DNA of 50,532 bases from Chara braunii (GCA_003427395.1 BFEA01000046.1:2425268-2475799), one strand, 5' to 3'. Positions 19,980 through 31,762 are shown, numbered from the stretch's first letter. Program-made: numbers and translations. Notes: a model not told the origin generated them from the letters alone.

Positions 19980-20267
19980 CCGATAACTTCTTGTGGATTC
20001 CCACTGGATTCGGGCGGGGAAGGGTGTAGAGTGGGGGTTTTAAGGCTAGGCGAGTTTAGTGGTGATGTTAGTTTCAATGTTAGATTAGTAAAATCAGAGT
20101 TAGCAGCGAAGTGAGGTCCGTGGAGCTATGGCGGAGCAAGCAGGAGTAGGAGGAATCAAAAGGATGAAGATCCCACCCGTTACTTAACGAAAACGGGCGG
20201 GGAAAGATCTGAAACGCGGTTTCTTGGCCATGGTGACCTCAAGCGTGTAGTCAGCTTGGGGAGAGGA
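19980..20267. other. Unassigned stretch before the CT microsatellite
   Basis: No coding frame or repeat is visible. It separates the foldback repeat from the microsatellite. Confidence 0.3.
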
Positions 20268-20275
20268 TTTTTTTT

Positions 20276-20348
<73 letters not shown>
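20268..20348. repeat. Poly-T plus (CT)n microsatellite
   Basis: Thirteen T residues are followed by about 33 uninterrupted CT units. Confidence 0.95.
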
Positions 20349-20349
<1 letters not shown>

Positions 20350-20908
20350 GCGAACAGTTGCACCTGACCGTTAAACATAGTCAGAACCGATGAATCGAAA
20401 TAATGGTTACCATGGCTTAGATGACGTTCGCCTCGAACTCATCCAGCCGAACCGCTCCCTCCCTTTTGAGCACATACGTGCTGGCGCCTCCTGAGAACTC
20501 GGCAAGGGTGATGTCGGTAATGACAACGCCTGAGTGAGAAGGTTGACGGCCACGGGAGGTAAAAAGTGATTTTTCTTAGCCGTCAGTCCTGTCTCCTTGC
20601 TGCCCTTACAAGTGAGGATGACTCTTGCCCAGAAGTATGGGAAAATTCGTTGCGATGTTTTGGAGCTCTTTGTGATTGTCCTGCAGCTCCTGTCGCCCTT
20701 AGCGTCGGAGCCATTACTCAGACCGAAAATCCGGCGTAGCTATTGGGCCCTCGGTGTGTCAAAACTCCCTCCTACTGCATGCTTCTGCATGTACTCTGAA
20801 CGAACAAGAACGATCAATCCCGAGATAAGCAGAATCCGGACTGAATCCTCAGATAAACATGAGAATGTGCACTGCTTTCTAATCATGCCCGCAGAACGTT
20901 AGAGGGAG

Positions 20909-21051
20909 GCTACCTCCGTTTATAGGATTAGCAATGCTCCTACCGGCAGGTAAGTCATTCGCCGCCTCCTATAGAGTTACGGGAAAAAAATTGCTACCTC
21001 CGTTTATAATCATGCCCCGCCGCCTCCTATAGAGTTACGGAAAAAAAATTG
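20909..21051. repeat. Imperfect tandem duplication
   Basis: GCTACCTCCGTTTATA ... GCCGCCTCCTATAGAGTTAC occurs at 20909-20992 and again at 20993-21051; the second copy is shorter in the middle. AATCATGCCC also occurs before the first and within the second copy, so the exchange probably involved three short homologous blocks. No gene is disrupted. Confidence 0.75.
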
Positions 21052-22815
21052 AATGAACCTTCCGCTGATACACGGATAGATTCATTCGCAATTTCGAAAT
21101 CGCTTTCTCCCTCACGCAGCCTGTATTCCTCATAGTGCCATAACCACCTCTTTGCTGCCAAGTTCGGCCGCGCCATCCAACTCGCGTTGCCCCAAAACCT
21201 CAGTTTAGTACCTTAGATCAGAGCAGAGAAGGAAGCAGGGCCGGGAGCCTGCCACCCATCAAGCCTGGCACATATGAGATAGGGGCGGATCGGTTCAGAG
21301 TGTCTGCGTTGCCTATAACTGGTGACGGATGTCTGTGGGGTGACTCCCTGGCTCAGTATGTGGTGGAACCCAACGTTTTGCGGTGATCAAATCGTGATGT
21401 AAGTAGGTGATGTGCTGCTTCGCACCGTGTCGGATGTGTGGACATCCTTGTCTGTACTCCACCGTTGCCTTGCTGCCAGCGTCCCGCTTACGCCACATGT
21501 AGTTCTTTACGAGACGGTGAGTTTGCTGTGCGGTGTGACCAGGTGGTTGATGTGGCCTTGTGCTTCGCTGCTTCTTTGCCGTGCTGCTTATCCGCAGGCC
21601 GTACCGTTTGCTGTTCTTCCCAGGCAGCAGACTACAGATTCGAGGCGTCTTTGACCCCTACAGTGGCACGGTGCCATTTGGAGCATAGACACTTGAAGGA
21701 CTGCGAGTTCTGCAGACAACGGGCCGCAACAAAGGAAATATTATTGTTTGGGGGCTGTATGCTGTTCGGACGCAGCCACCCCAGGTGGCACAACGACGTT
21801 TTGATCTGAGAAGAGATCAGGCGCGTTGGGAAGGAGGCATGTACCTGGTCTTTTCGAAGATCTGCGAGGACGGTAGCCTGTGACCTGGGTGTTCGGCGGT
21901 ATTATTAGCCTGCAGAATCGGCATCTGCAGGCGGTGCGATTGCTATGGTTGAGGGTAACTCCGCAAAGGAGGGTTGCTGAGGCTATTGTTGTTATCGCTG
22001 GTTGTTGTGGACTGGGCACGGACTGCTACTTTTGCTGCTGGCCACCGCTGTGTACTGCTGCTGCGACAATGGGCTGTGTGTGGACTGCTGTTGCTGGTGA
22101 CTGCTGCTATTGCCATTTACCGCCACTGAGTACTGCTGCTGTGTTTAAAGACTGATACAGGCTGTGGTGCAGCGGCGATTGGGCTAAGTGGGGGTGCTGG
22201 GATTTAGAGGAATGATCAGACTGGACAAGTAGGGGTTAGTGCGGCGATTTAGGAGATCGTCAGCGGTTTGATTTCGACAGTTCGACGTCGATGAGATGTT
22301 ACGTTGGTTGCCATTGCGGGACCCTCAGGCGAATGAAGGTATCAAGGCCCTCTCCTGAGAGTTGAGTTGTCCCGTTCTTGTATCTCGAGAGTTTGAAACC
22401 CCTATCTTCTGTCTTTCTTACTCTAAATCTAATCCAGTTCTGAGAGGAAGGTGGCAGGGGGGATTGCAACCCGTAGGACTGCAACAAGACTCTGTGGGGA
22501 GTCAACCCATCGATTGCGGGAGCTCTGCCGAAACCTAGGCGAGGTTCTGGAGGCAGGGAACCATCAGGTAACCCATCTCTATCTGTATAACCCAGTACAC
22601 CCATGTTTGCATATCCCCCTGTAGTTTTATCGGTGTATGCATCCATGTCCATATGATCTTTGCTTTCTCTTCAAGACATAACCAGACTAAGTAAAGGAAC
22701 GCATGTATGATGTCAGTTTCTGCTTCTTTGCCTGATTGAAAGCAGATTGTTGGGTTGCATCTGGGGGAAGGGTGGGAGAAAGGCTGTATTGCATGAAGTT
22801 TGACCGGGTCAACCA
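21052..22815. other. Unassigned region
   Basis: Short frames on both strands lack recognisable motifs. A stretch at 22010-22145 is enriched in CTGCTG words (TACTGCTGCTG recurs), which produces long but meaningless frames. I see no repeat that reaches across the region. Confidence 0.35.
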
Positions 22816-22819
22816 AGGG

Positions 22820-22852
22820 CTGGGCCAGTTCCATAAGTTTGGGAAGGCCCAG
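22820..22852 (+). ncRNA. Hairpin copy 1
   Basis: Stem CTGGGCC (22820-22826) with GGCCCAG (22846-22852), 7 bp perfect, plus a possible G-U pair outside. Loop of 19 bases holds GTTCCATAAGTTTGGG. Confidence 0.7.
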
Positions 22853-22882
22853 TGCTATGTTTTATTTTGGATTGCCTGGAGG

Positions 22883-22916
22883 ACCAGACATGTTCCATAA
22901 GTTTGGGTGGTCTGGT
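22883..22916 (+). ncRNA. Hairpin copy 2
   Basis: Stem ACCAGAC (22883-22889) with GTCTGGT (22910-22916), 7 bp perfect, plus a possible G-U pair outside. Loop of 20 bases: AT, the 16-base core, TG. Confidence 0.7.
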
Positions 22917-22959
22917 TGCTCCGATTTGTGAGGGCTAAATGTGGTTGACTTTTCAGGTA

Positions 22960-22990
22960 CCAGTCAAATCCATAAGTTTGGGTAGTCTGG
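22960..22990 (+). ncRNA. Hairpin copy 3 (weakest)
   Basis: Stem CCAGTC (22960-22965) with GTCTGG (22985-22990), with one T-T mismatch. The core is TCCATAAGTTTGGG without the leading GT. This is the only copy with a mismatch inside the stem next to the loop. Confidence 0.55.
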
Positions 22991-23053
22991 CGGCCTTGTT
23001 TATTTTGGATTTTCTGTCAGTTTCTTTTTGTTTTGGCTTTAAGAGAATGAACC

Positions 23054-23106
23054 AGGCAAAGGACCAGACAAGTTCCATAAGTTTGGGTGACCTTGGTCCA
23101 ATGCCT
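23054..23106 (+). ncRNA. Hairpin copy 4 (two-part stem)
   Basis: Inner stem GGACCA (23061-23066) with TGGTCC (23094-23099), and outer stem AGGCA (23054-23058) with TGCCT (23102-23106). They are separated by a symmetric AA/AA internal loop, 11 bp in all. The bases between the stem and the core are larger than in other copies. Confidence 0.65.
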
Positions 23107-23173
23107 CGCACATGCTGGAACCTGAAGGGTATAACTTGGCTATATTCTATTATTATATTATCTATGAACAGGC

Positions 23174-23212
23174 TAGTCAGACAGGGTTCCATAAGTTTGG
23201 GTGGTCTGACTA
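23174..23212 (+). ncRNA. Hairpin copy 5
   Basis: Stem TAGTCAGAC (23174-23182) with GTCTGACTA (23204-23212), 9 bp perfect; GC pairs with GC beyond a two-base bulge. Loop of 21 bases. Confidence 0.72.
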
Positions 23213-23450
23213 TAGCTTATCACAAATTAAACAGAGTACTAATTAAAAATAAACTTGTGGTACGAAGGGGCAGACTGAATCTTGAGTTAAAGATGATCGG
23301 TTCAGTTATATGCTACCTCAAAAGACTAAGTGCAGATAATAATATAAATTTTGGATATTTAAATAATTCCGGGCGACTACGGTGGCCTAGTCACACGCCC
23401 AAAGACGAGAAAAGTTGTTGTGCCCTATGTTTGTGTATACTCCATGGCTG

Positions 23451-23486
23451 AGCTAGACATGTTCCATAAGTTTGGGTAGTCTAGCT
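23451..23486 (+). ncRNA. Hairpin copy 6
   Basis: Stem AGCTAGAC (23451-23458) with GTCTAGCT (23479-23486), 8 bp perfect. Loop of 20 bases: AT, the 16-base core, TA. It lies 275 bases beyond copy 5. Confidence 0.72.
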
Positions 23487-23784
23487 TTATGTCTTATGTA
23501 AGTTGGGTATAAAGGGATAAAACACTGAAAGACTACGAACTATTGTTTGTTAAGTTGACTTGGGGATGGTGAGAGTACTTACCTTTGTGGTTTGGCCTGC
23601 GTGCGACTGAATGAGGCTACTACTTAGTCTGAGTTTCTGTTTGATAGGTAGTTGCTTTAGTTGTTCGCCACGTGCTAGAGCCATAGGAGTTAGTTTCAAT
23701 TCCTATATTTTTTTAAATAAGTTTATTTTACTTAGGGCAATTTCTATATTTTTTGGGATATTTTATTTATACTTGGTCTTATGT

Positions 23785-24325
23785 AAATCTTGGCAAGCTA
23801 CTTTCTCTACGGGAAGCGCTGCTGAAATTTCTACAAAACCAAGGAGTTAGTTAGATTTTGTCTTTTCAAAGTTCAGTTTGTCTGACTTTATATATGACTT
23901 AGTAAAAATCTGGAGAGTTTCCTTTTCTAAAGGGAGTGCTGCCCAAATTTTTACTAATTCAGCGAGTTAGATAAAATTGGACCCTTAGAAGTCAAAGTGA
24001 TTTTTAGATTCTGAATTTGGCTTTATATAAATTTTGGTAAGTTACTTTCTTTAGGGGAAACGCTGCCAAAATTTCTACAAATCCAAGGAGTTAGTCAAAA
24101 CTCAAACTTTTCAAAAGTTCAACTTGTCTGATTTTTATATATCTGGCTTCATAAAAACCTGGGAAGTCCCCCTTTCTAAAGGGAGTGCTGCCCAAATTTT
24201 TGCTAATTCAGGGAGTTAGATAAAATTTTACTTTAAAGGATTGAATTTTTTTTTTTTTTCATATTTAGGCTGATATAAATTCTGGAAAGGTACTTACGGG
24301 AAGTGCTGCCGAAATTTTTTTAGTT
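23785..24325. repeat. Tandem repeat, about 122-bp units, five copies
   Basis: Each unit carries AA(A/T)TCTGG, CTTTCTNNANGGGA(A/G) and (G/C)GCTGCC(G/C)AAATTT, then AAGGAGTTAG or similar. The GGGA-(A/G)-YGCT marker falls at about 23811, 23932, 24056, 24181 and 24299. The reverse complement of the core (AAATTTCGGCAGC) equals the boxes at 11563 and 12334, so this array and the LTR-like region at 11.5-12.7 kb share ancestry. A 13-T run sits in the last unit. Confidence 0.82.
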
Positions 24326-26080
24326 TAGAGGAGATAGATTATATTTCGACAGGTGGTGACTCTGGCGATCCACTCTGTATGGGGGAGATTCTGTCATAGG
24401 CCTACCTTTCTTTTGGGCGCTGGCTTAGAGGTAAACCTAGGCTTGGCTATCAGGAGAGTCTTGAGTGAGAACGTGACATGGGGATTTGATCTCCATACAT
24501 TGACGATTTAGCTTGGACGTTGACCTGTCCTATGATACATGTCTTTTTTGGACATTCAATCCAGGATTTGGACTAGTTTCAACTTGATCTCACGAGGATC
24601 ATCTTCTATTATCACTGATAACAGGTCGGTTGGTTAATCGCCGACTTGTCGGCTCACGACACAACTTTGCTTACATCTGTACCTCAACTTGATTGCCGTA
24701 GCCCTGAGATTTGATATGTTTCTTTGAGGGTTTTAACCGAACTTCTTTTTAACGGCCAATATAAAGAACTTATGAGGTTTATGGAGAGTTGAACTATGAC
24801 TGGGGCTTGAGTGTGTGAGACGTAGTGTGTGTTACAAGGAACAGTAAAGTGGAGCACATTGGTGTATGGCAATGTGGCTATTATGTTTGCCTGTGTTGTA
24901 TGCAAGTTAGTATTTTGGAGCTTGGCATATGGGCCATACTTTGGAGGCAGTGAGAATAACAACCATGTGTCGCACGATCTGCATACCCGATAGGTTTATG
25001 TTTTCTCTCTCTTTTGTTGCTATCTCGAGTCCTGATCTGATATGCGAGTATTGGATGTTTATTTATTTACTGATTGATTTTGCTTGTTAATTTTTATAGT
25101 TGGATGTCGTAGTCGGTGGCAGCCGTCAAAGTCAAACCCCTTGACTTCGCTCTAGGCCCTAGATGATGGAGCTGGTCTCCAGGACAATAAGAGACGATTG
25201 CCACCACAGGTATGAACCTGTGTACCACCCACTCTCCGCAGAGTGCAGAAGAGGGTGTGGTCCTCAACCGCATTTGACGGTTGCCCAACGTCGAGAGATT
25301 AACCCTCAAGGCGCGTGTCAGCCGACACTTGAGTGTCGAATGCGACCCTCGGGATTAACGAGGACCTCATGAGTATGGGTACTGCATAGTACGTCATTGT
25401 TGTGATCGTTTGTGTACGCATGCATTGCGAGTCGACATGAGTTAGCCCTGCGTCCGCGCGACTTATATTGAGTCTCTCGCGCGACGCCTATCTGATTTTC
25501 ACGTCATAAAGTTATGGGATGGCTACTAAGGGACTAGGAGTGTTGTCGTGTTGTTTATTTTGTGTTGTTCTGTATTTGTTTATGTACGTGAGTATGTATG
25601 TGTGTTTTTGTTTTTATGTTCTTAGAGTGGCGTGCGCGTGGTGCGTGGGATGCGTCCTAGTCGACCGGCGACGAGTCGCGCTTGGGACCTCAGCCCCCCA
25701 AGATGACGGTCCACGTGCGGGTCCGATAGAGGCGTACTACCGCGTGTACCCCCTGTGCTACAGCGAACGAGAAACGCCCTTCGCTGGTCCACCTCTGCGA
25801 TTGCAGCTGATCAGCTTTCGTACTGTGGACTGGTCGCTCGGCGGGGATACGCCCACCGAAGGGAGATGACAACTCCCATAAGGTGGATGTAAGTCGTGCC
25901 TCGCGTAGGCCCTATCCTGTTGTAGGGGCTCGCGAGAGGTATGGCTGGCGCACTCGGGCGGAGTGGCTTGCGGAAGCTCCATGTATATTCGCGACGAGGA
26001 TTAATTCCGACTCCTGCGTGGCGCGGCCGGGAGGGTCCCGCGCTGCCTTTGAGTGGTGCCGGACCGATGCGCTCGACAAC
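24326..26080. other. Unassigned, LTR/UTR-like region
   Basis: No coding domain is recognised. GTGGTGACTCTGGCGA at about 24351 resembles the TGGTGACTC-type motif seen near the 5' end of plant LTR elements, but is not enough for a call. A short inverted repeat (TGTCAGCCGACACTTGAGTGT) near 25316 and GCGCGAC repeats near 25458-25485 are the only structures seen. Confidence 0.3.
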
Positions 26081-26850
26081 GTAACTGATATGATATTGTT
26101 ATAAATTGAAACTCAAGTGAACAGTCGATGCAATGAGACACTGAATGAGAAGGTTGAACTTCGGATTTCATCGCACTTCGATCAATTTTGTATGAGCATT
26201 GAGTCGGGCTTATTTTACATGACATTGTGGCATGCGTACAGTGGAACTCAATCGAGCAATAACACATTGAACGGGATGGTCTAAGTACAGATTCCGTCGC
26301 ACTTCGATAAACATCCCAATCATGAAGATAATTTAATGTTCAACTTATCCGATTCAAAAAATTAATCAAAGATAAAATAACTGAATCCCAACTTGAATGC
26401 TTGAATTGCCATTGTCCGGTCCGACATCAAAACTTAAGTACAGAGTTGAGGCAATCACATTAAGAGGTTCGAATTGTCTAACTTAATAAATTGAGGCAAT
26501 CACATGATAGTTTAAGTATGAATTTCATCGCACTTTGATAATTTTGTAACTCAAAAGACGTAACTGACATAGCGTTGTCATTTCGAAACTCAAGTGAACA
26601 ATCAACGCAATGAGACACTGAACGAGAGTGTTGAAGTTCAACTCTAGATTTCATCGCAGATCAATCAATTTTGTATGAACATTGAGTCGAACGTATTTTA
26701 CATGACACTGTGACAGACATAAATTGGAACTCAATTGAAGAGTCAAGGCAAGCACACTGTGAACGAGATGGTTTCAGTACGGATTCCGCTGCACTTCCAT
26801 AAACATCGTAAGCATGAAGACAATTTAATATTGTATTTGGTAAGACTATA
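26081..26850. repeat. Higher-order tandem repeat (about 140-bp subunits in a 481-bp period)
   Basis: The block GTAACTGA(T/C)AT, AAACTCAAGTGAACA, CAATGAGACACTGAA, GATTTCATCGCA, TCAATTTTGTATGA, TATTTTACATGACA occurs at about 26081 and again at about 26566. Inside each block a second subunit (GGAACTCAAT ... ACGGATTCCG ... GCACTTC) is a diverged copy of the first. A third subunit (GAGGCAATCACAT, ATTTCATCGCACTTTGATA) lies at 26450-26550. Nested periods like this suggest unequal exchange. Confidence 0.78.
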
Positions 26851-26853
26851 TCT

Positions 26854-27463
26854 TCAACTTTCCTGCCCACTTACGCTAAGGCACTTGCCATGCTGTTTGC
26901 GAAGCCCTAAGAGGCGGCAAAAGAAAAGTTGCTTCGCTTTTATTCTTTGAGGCTTTTCTCCGATAAAACTATGAGCCTGCGGATTCACCAATGAATTTAG
27001 AATTTCCAACTCTAAGCCGTTTCCAACATATAGTGAAGCGATTGAACTCTCATGTTGCCATGAGAGAGACTCATCTTGAGCCCATACAATAAATTCAAAA
27101 ACTTCAATACCTATCATAGATAAGAGTGAAAACATAAAACTGCATGCATAGTAGCGAAAAGTTTGTAAACTCATGATTTCAGTAGGTCTAATGCTATGAG
27201 CAGTCATGATCTAAACTTTTGAAAAACGTTATCATTTGCAAAAGCATCTACGAGCGTCCCTCGTACAAGGCATTCATTGATAACCCGAAAGCTAGGGTTT
27301 CTTGTTCTCCCTTCGTCGCCACGTTCGAAAACATGGAAATATATTTCATCTTTGCAAACGTACCAACATCAACAAATGACTTACCAATGGCATCATTCAC
27401 ACAACATGCCACTTGCTTTACCTCACGCCACTTGTTACCCTCATCAATTTGACTGACAATCAC
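26854..27463 (-). other. Possible protein-coding relic, unrecognised
   Basis: Two minus-strand frames (27463-27248 and 27207-26854) have a more protein-like composition than their surroundings: WREVKQVACCVNDAIGKSFV, DVGTFAKMKYISMFSNVATK and IMSLQTFRYYACSFMFSLLS. They could be exons or a broken ORF split by about 40 bases. No family is recognised, and low complexity of the flanking satellites makes chance a real alternative. Confidence 0.25.
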
Positions 27464-27904
27464 TAAATCGGACTGTCGGTTCTCGTAGACTCGTAGAGGA
27501 TGCGATGAGTGCCCATACTACAACCATTGGTTCTAAGCTTGTTATGAGAAACAAGCACTACAACGTCTACCAAAGTTTGCTTCTGGTTCCAACATGCCAC
27601 ACATAACCCCAAAAACTCTCATGAGAAGCGAGACTTCGTTTTCCAGGGAATGCAGTGCGAGACTGTTGGAAAGGCGAACTGTCGGAAGAGCTTGTCGGGG
27701 TGAACTGTAGGACTTCCAGATGGGAATGCAATTGTAAGACTTGTTCGGTTTCCATAGCCTGGTTCATACTATCCGACACATATAGGGGTCTACACAGGGA
27801 ATATTTCACTAGATATTTATGTACAGGCAAGGTAGAAACCCAAAGGCGCGACGACTTTGGTAGTGAGTGGGCGGTTGCAGTAGTGTGTCCGACGGTTGAC
27901 CTTT
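27464..27904. other. Unassigned stretch
   Basis: No coding or repeat structure is recognised. It leads into the 600-bp repeat field. Confidence 0.3.
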
Positions 27905-30900
27905 CTTGCGTATAATGAAAATTTTCAAGTTCGACCGGATCCGAACTTGCGAGAATAGGGAATCCCCCAACAACGCAGCTCCGGGACTATTGGGCGAATT
28001 CTCCTTCTTGGAAGTCCGGATCCCTTCAAACTTGAACTTCTGTCACTGCAAGACTATGTGCGACAGGAATATAAAGAACATGCCTCTTGGACCCCACATC
28101 AACCCCCCTAAAGCCCGATGCGACATTTCAATGAGGCGAGCACGTGTGCTGGCAACTCTAACTTCTGCACTCGAATTGCGGAATGCAGTAGGCGTGGATT
28201 TGCAGGCGGGTGCAATGAAGGATCTGACATAGCATGATCCTCAAAGTGCGTCGGGATCCAAACTTGTCAGAGATCGGATTCCTGCGACTGCATTGATTTT
28301 ACTGGTGGGAGGTCATCTAAGCCTTTTTTGTGTCGACTCTCGCAACAACAATTCCGTCCGCCACAGTAGTCGACAATGACAGCCCATAAGCTTCGCGCAC
28401 CGTCGAACCGCACTGGTGAGAAAAGAGGTTGTTGCGGGGTCGAAGAGGCCTATTTATTTCCTTTCCGTCTATCTGACATTGACGAAAAAGCGGGTGTTGC
28501 GCGCACAATACAAGTGAATAGTGCAAAGGGGGTTAAGGGGGTTTAAGGGGGGTTGTTGTGCACACAGTGCAAGTGCGAATGCGGCTCCAGAAGCGGTCAA
28601 CGTGAAGATTCGAACCGAAGATGTGACGGAGGCAGAACCTCAATGTTTTCTGGGACCGGATTCGTGAGAGATAGGGTACCCGCGGCTGCAGTGATTGGAT
28701 AATCGGACTGACATTTTTTTTACTTCAAGACTATGCATGGTATAACTTAAAATAACATGGCTCTTGGAACCCTCAACAACCCCTATAAACCCCCGATGCG
28801 TTTTTTTTAAATTACGTGAGAACTGGTTTTCCACTACTGCAGCAATTGGACTGTAGGACTTGCACCTTTGCCATTACGAGACTATGCATGGGAGAACTAA
28901 AAAGAACATGGTTATTTGACTTCTCACCAACCCCCATAAACCCCCCATGTGGTTTTTCAGCAAGACGAGCTCATGTATTGCCAGTGTTCATTTCTGCAGT
29001 CCAAATGCCAAAAAGGGAAGACGTGGATCTGCAGGTTGGTGCAACGAATGATCATTGTGCGATCCTAAAAGTGTGTCGGGATCTATACTTGTCAGAGATG
29101 CGATGAACAATCCGATAGTGCGTGATGCTGAAAGTGCGTCGGGATCCGACTTGCCAGAAATAGGATTTCCTCGACTGCACTTATTTTACTATGGGAATAT
29201 CATTTAAACTTTTTTTTTGCGTTGGCTCTATCGACAACAACTCTGTCCACTGCAGTAGTCAACATTGGTGACCGACTAGCACACCACAGTGTCGGGTATG
29301 GGCCGTCTTTGTGCGGTCCAACAAGCCTGTCCATTTTTTTTTAATCTATCTATCATACTTGGAAATGCAGGTGCGCATAACGCAAGTGCAAATGTTTGTG
29401 AACAGTGGATGACGCAAACTTGCAAGCAGTTTGAAGCGATCATCTGACGGAGCTTGGCGCTCGTAGTCAAGATTGTCGCGACTGCATTGATAGAGTCTCT
29501 AGCTCAGACGTTCATCACTGCTAGGCCATGTTCGAAATAAACGAAACATGCCTCTTGGACCCCTCACCAACCCCCCTAAACGTCTGACATGGTCTGGCAA
29601 TAAGGTTTTATCATCTGCTGGCAATGTTAACTTCTGCAGATGAAATGCGGAAAGAGGAAGACGCAGATTTGCAGGCAGGCGCATAGAAGGTTGTGATAGA
29701 GCGCAATCCCCAAAGTCCGCCGGCATCCGGAGTTGCCAGAATATGGGGTTCCCCTAACAACAACGACGACGCAGTGTAAAAGAGTACCATGCCAAACGCG
29801 GAGGAACTTTTGTATCTCATGCATGTAGGAGTCGACATTGGAAGAGCAGGAGCCATCAATAATGATAAAACGAAATGTGGTTTCAAGGGGGGTGACAAGG
29901 GGTCCATTAGCAAATTTCGTTTTTTCCATCATTCATAATCAACAAAGTCGGTGCGCAAATGAAGGAGAACTAATGTTGCCTAATGTGGACGGCTCGGATT
30001 TGTAGGCGGGCACACCAACGGATCGAGATGCGGTTAAGGCCGTAAGTTCATCGGGTCCCCACTCGTCAGAAACGGGATTCCCGTGGCTACATTGATTGAC
30101 TGTGAAACTTAAAGTTTATCACTGCAAGGATATGTCGAAATATACAAAACATCCCTCTCGGACCCCTCACCAACCCCCGCTAAAACCCCGACGTGGTTTG
30201 GCAATAAGGTTTTGTCGTTTGCTGGCAATTTTCACTTCTGCAGACGGAATGCGGATTCTAAAAGAGGAAGGCGCAAATGTGCAGGCAGGTGCATAGAAGG
30301 CTCTGACAGAGTGCGATCCCCAAAGTCCGCTAGGATCCGAAGTTACAAGAACAGGGGTTCCCTGAACAGCATCGACGAGGCACTGTAGAAGTGCACCATA
30401 CGAAATGCAAAAGAGTTTATGTGATTCATGAACGCAGGAGATGACCGTGGAAGAGCATGAGCTCGCAATAATGAAAAAACGAATCGGGGTTTCAAGGGGG
30501 GTGACGAGGGGACCATTATCAAATTTTATTTTTTCCATCATTCACAGTCAACGAAGTCGATTGAGGGAAGAAAAAAACGAATGTTGCCTAATGTGGATGA
30601 CACGGATTTGTAGGGGGGCACACCGACGGATCTGGTGGAGGTTGGGGCTGTAAGTTCTCCGGGTCCCCACTCGTCAGAGTCGAGATTCCTGCGACTGTAT
30701 CGATTGACTGTCGAACTCGAACTTTTATAACTGCAAGGAAATAAACAAACACGCCTCTTGGACCCCTCACCAACCCCCCCAAAACCCCCGACGCGGTTTG
30801 GCAATAAGCTTTTGGGAATGTTAACTTCTGCAGACAAAATGCAGAAAGAGGAAGGCGGATATGTGGAGGCAGGTGCAACGATGGCTGTGATAGAGCGCAA

Positions 30901-31270
30901 TCCCCAAAGTCCGCGGGGATCCGAAGTTGCTAGAGCAGGGGTTCCCCTAACAACAATGACGGGGCACCGTAGAAGTGTACCATGCCAAACGCGGAGGAGC
31001 TTTTGTGTTTCATGAATGTAGGAGTTGACATCGGATGAGCATGAGATCACAAAAACGGTAAAACGAATTGGGGTATGCAGGGGGTGATGAAGGGTGCATT
31101 AGAAAACTTCGTTTTCTCTATCATTTTAGTCAACGTAGCCGGCGCGCAGAAGAAGAAGAGCGAATCTTGCCAATTGTTAACAACATCGATTTCTAGGCGG
31201 GTACATCGATGGATCCGATGGAGGTCGAGGCCGTAAGTTCGTCGGTGGTGAAGTTCGGATCCCGGCGAAC
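27905..31270. repeat. Field of diverged tandem repeats, about 600-bp units
   Basis: GGACCCCTCACCAACCCCC recurs at 29557, 30160 and 30760 (periods 603 and 600), with older copies near 28090, 28763 and 28920. Each regular unit also holds TTAACTTCTGCAGA, GGAAGRCGCA, AAAGTCCGC...GGATCC, TTTCGTTTTYTCCATCAT and ATGTTGCCTAATGTGGA in the same order. The last copy decays near 31260. The repeats carry members of the AAGTTCG hairpin family. Confidence 0.85.
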
Positions 31271-31762
31271 TACACAATTAGGTCTCGTTTCGGATACGTT
31301 GTTTTGGGACCCCGAATGGCGAATTCTACTTTCCGTGCGAGCACGCCAACCAGGTCGTGGGACTGTACCAGGGGTTAAGCGTGCGGACGCTCTGCACATG
31401 CCTGTGAGTGGCATTGTGTTCAAGTCCGCCGGGATCCGAACTTCGTCTTTGAAGCGGCAGCTGAACTCGAAAGCCTTGAGGGACTACTTGGGATAAGCGC
31501 GCATCCTAGTGGACCACAACAATTCGGTCGTGCAGTAGAGACCTTAATTTTGAACCCCAAATAACAAATTTTGAATACTACACTCACCAGTCCGCGACAC
31601 TTGTGCATGGGGTGTAGTGGGTGCGCGACACTGGACGCTCTGCAAGTGTCCTTGAGTGCCATTCTCTTTAAACCACCACTCTACCCGACGTCGAAAATTG
31701 GGGGGACCGGTAGCATAGGTCCATGAGGGCTACCGGTAGCACAAAGTGGAGAACCGACAGAG

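Larger units (their letters stand above)
22819..23487 (+). ncRNA. Six-copy hairpin family with conserved CCATAAGTTTGGG loop and covarying stems
   Basis: Six copies of (GT)TCCATAAGTTTGGG, all on the plus strand, start at 22831, 22895, 22970, 23075, 23189 and 23464 (counted from CCATAAG). In every copy the bases either side form an inverted repeat, but the stem sequence differs from copy to copy and stays complementary. Five of the six stems pair without mismatch next to or near the loop. Conserved loop plus compensating stem changes is the usual sign of a selected RNA (or cruciform) structure. The type ncRNA is an inference; a family of hairpin DNA insertions is the alternative. Intervals are 64, 75, 105, 114 and 275 bases. 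Confidence 0.6.

Noticed and set aside
24351-24370. Second retrotransposon PBS or leader motif (TGGTGACTCTGGCGA)
   Set aside because: Resemblance to plant LTR-element leaders is partial and no LTR boundary or coding region follows.
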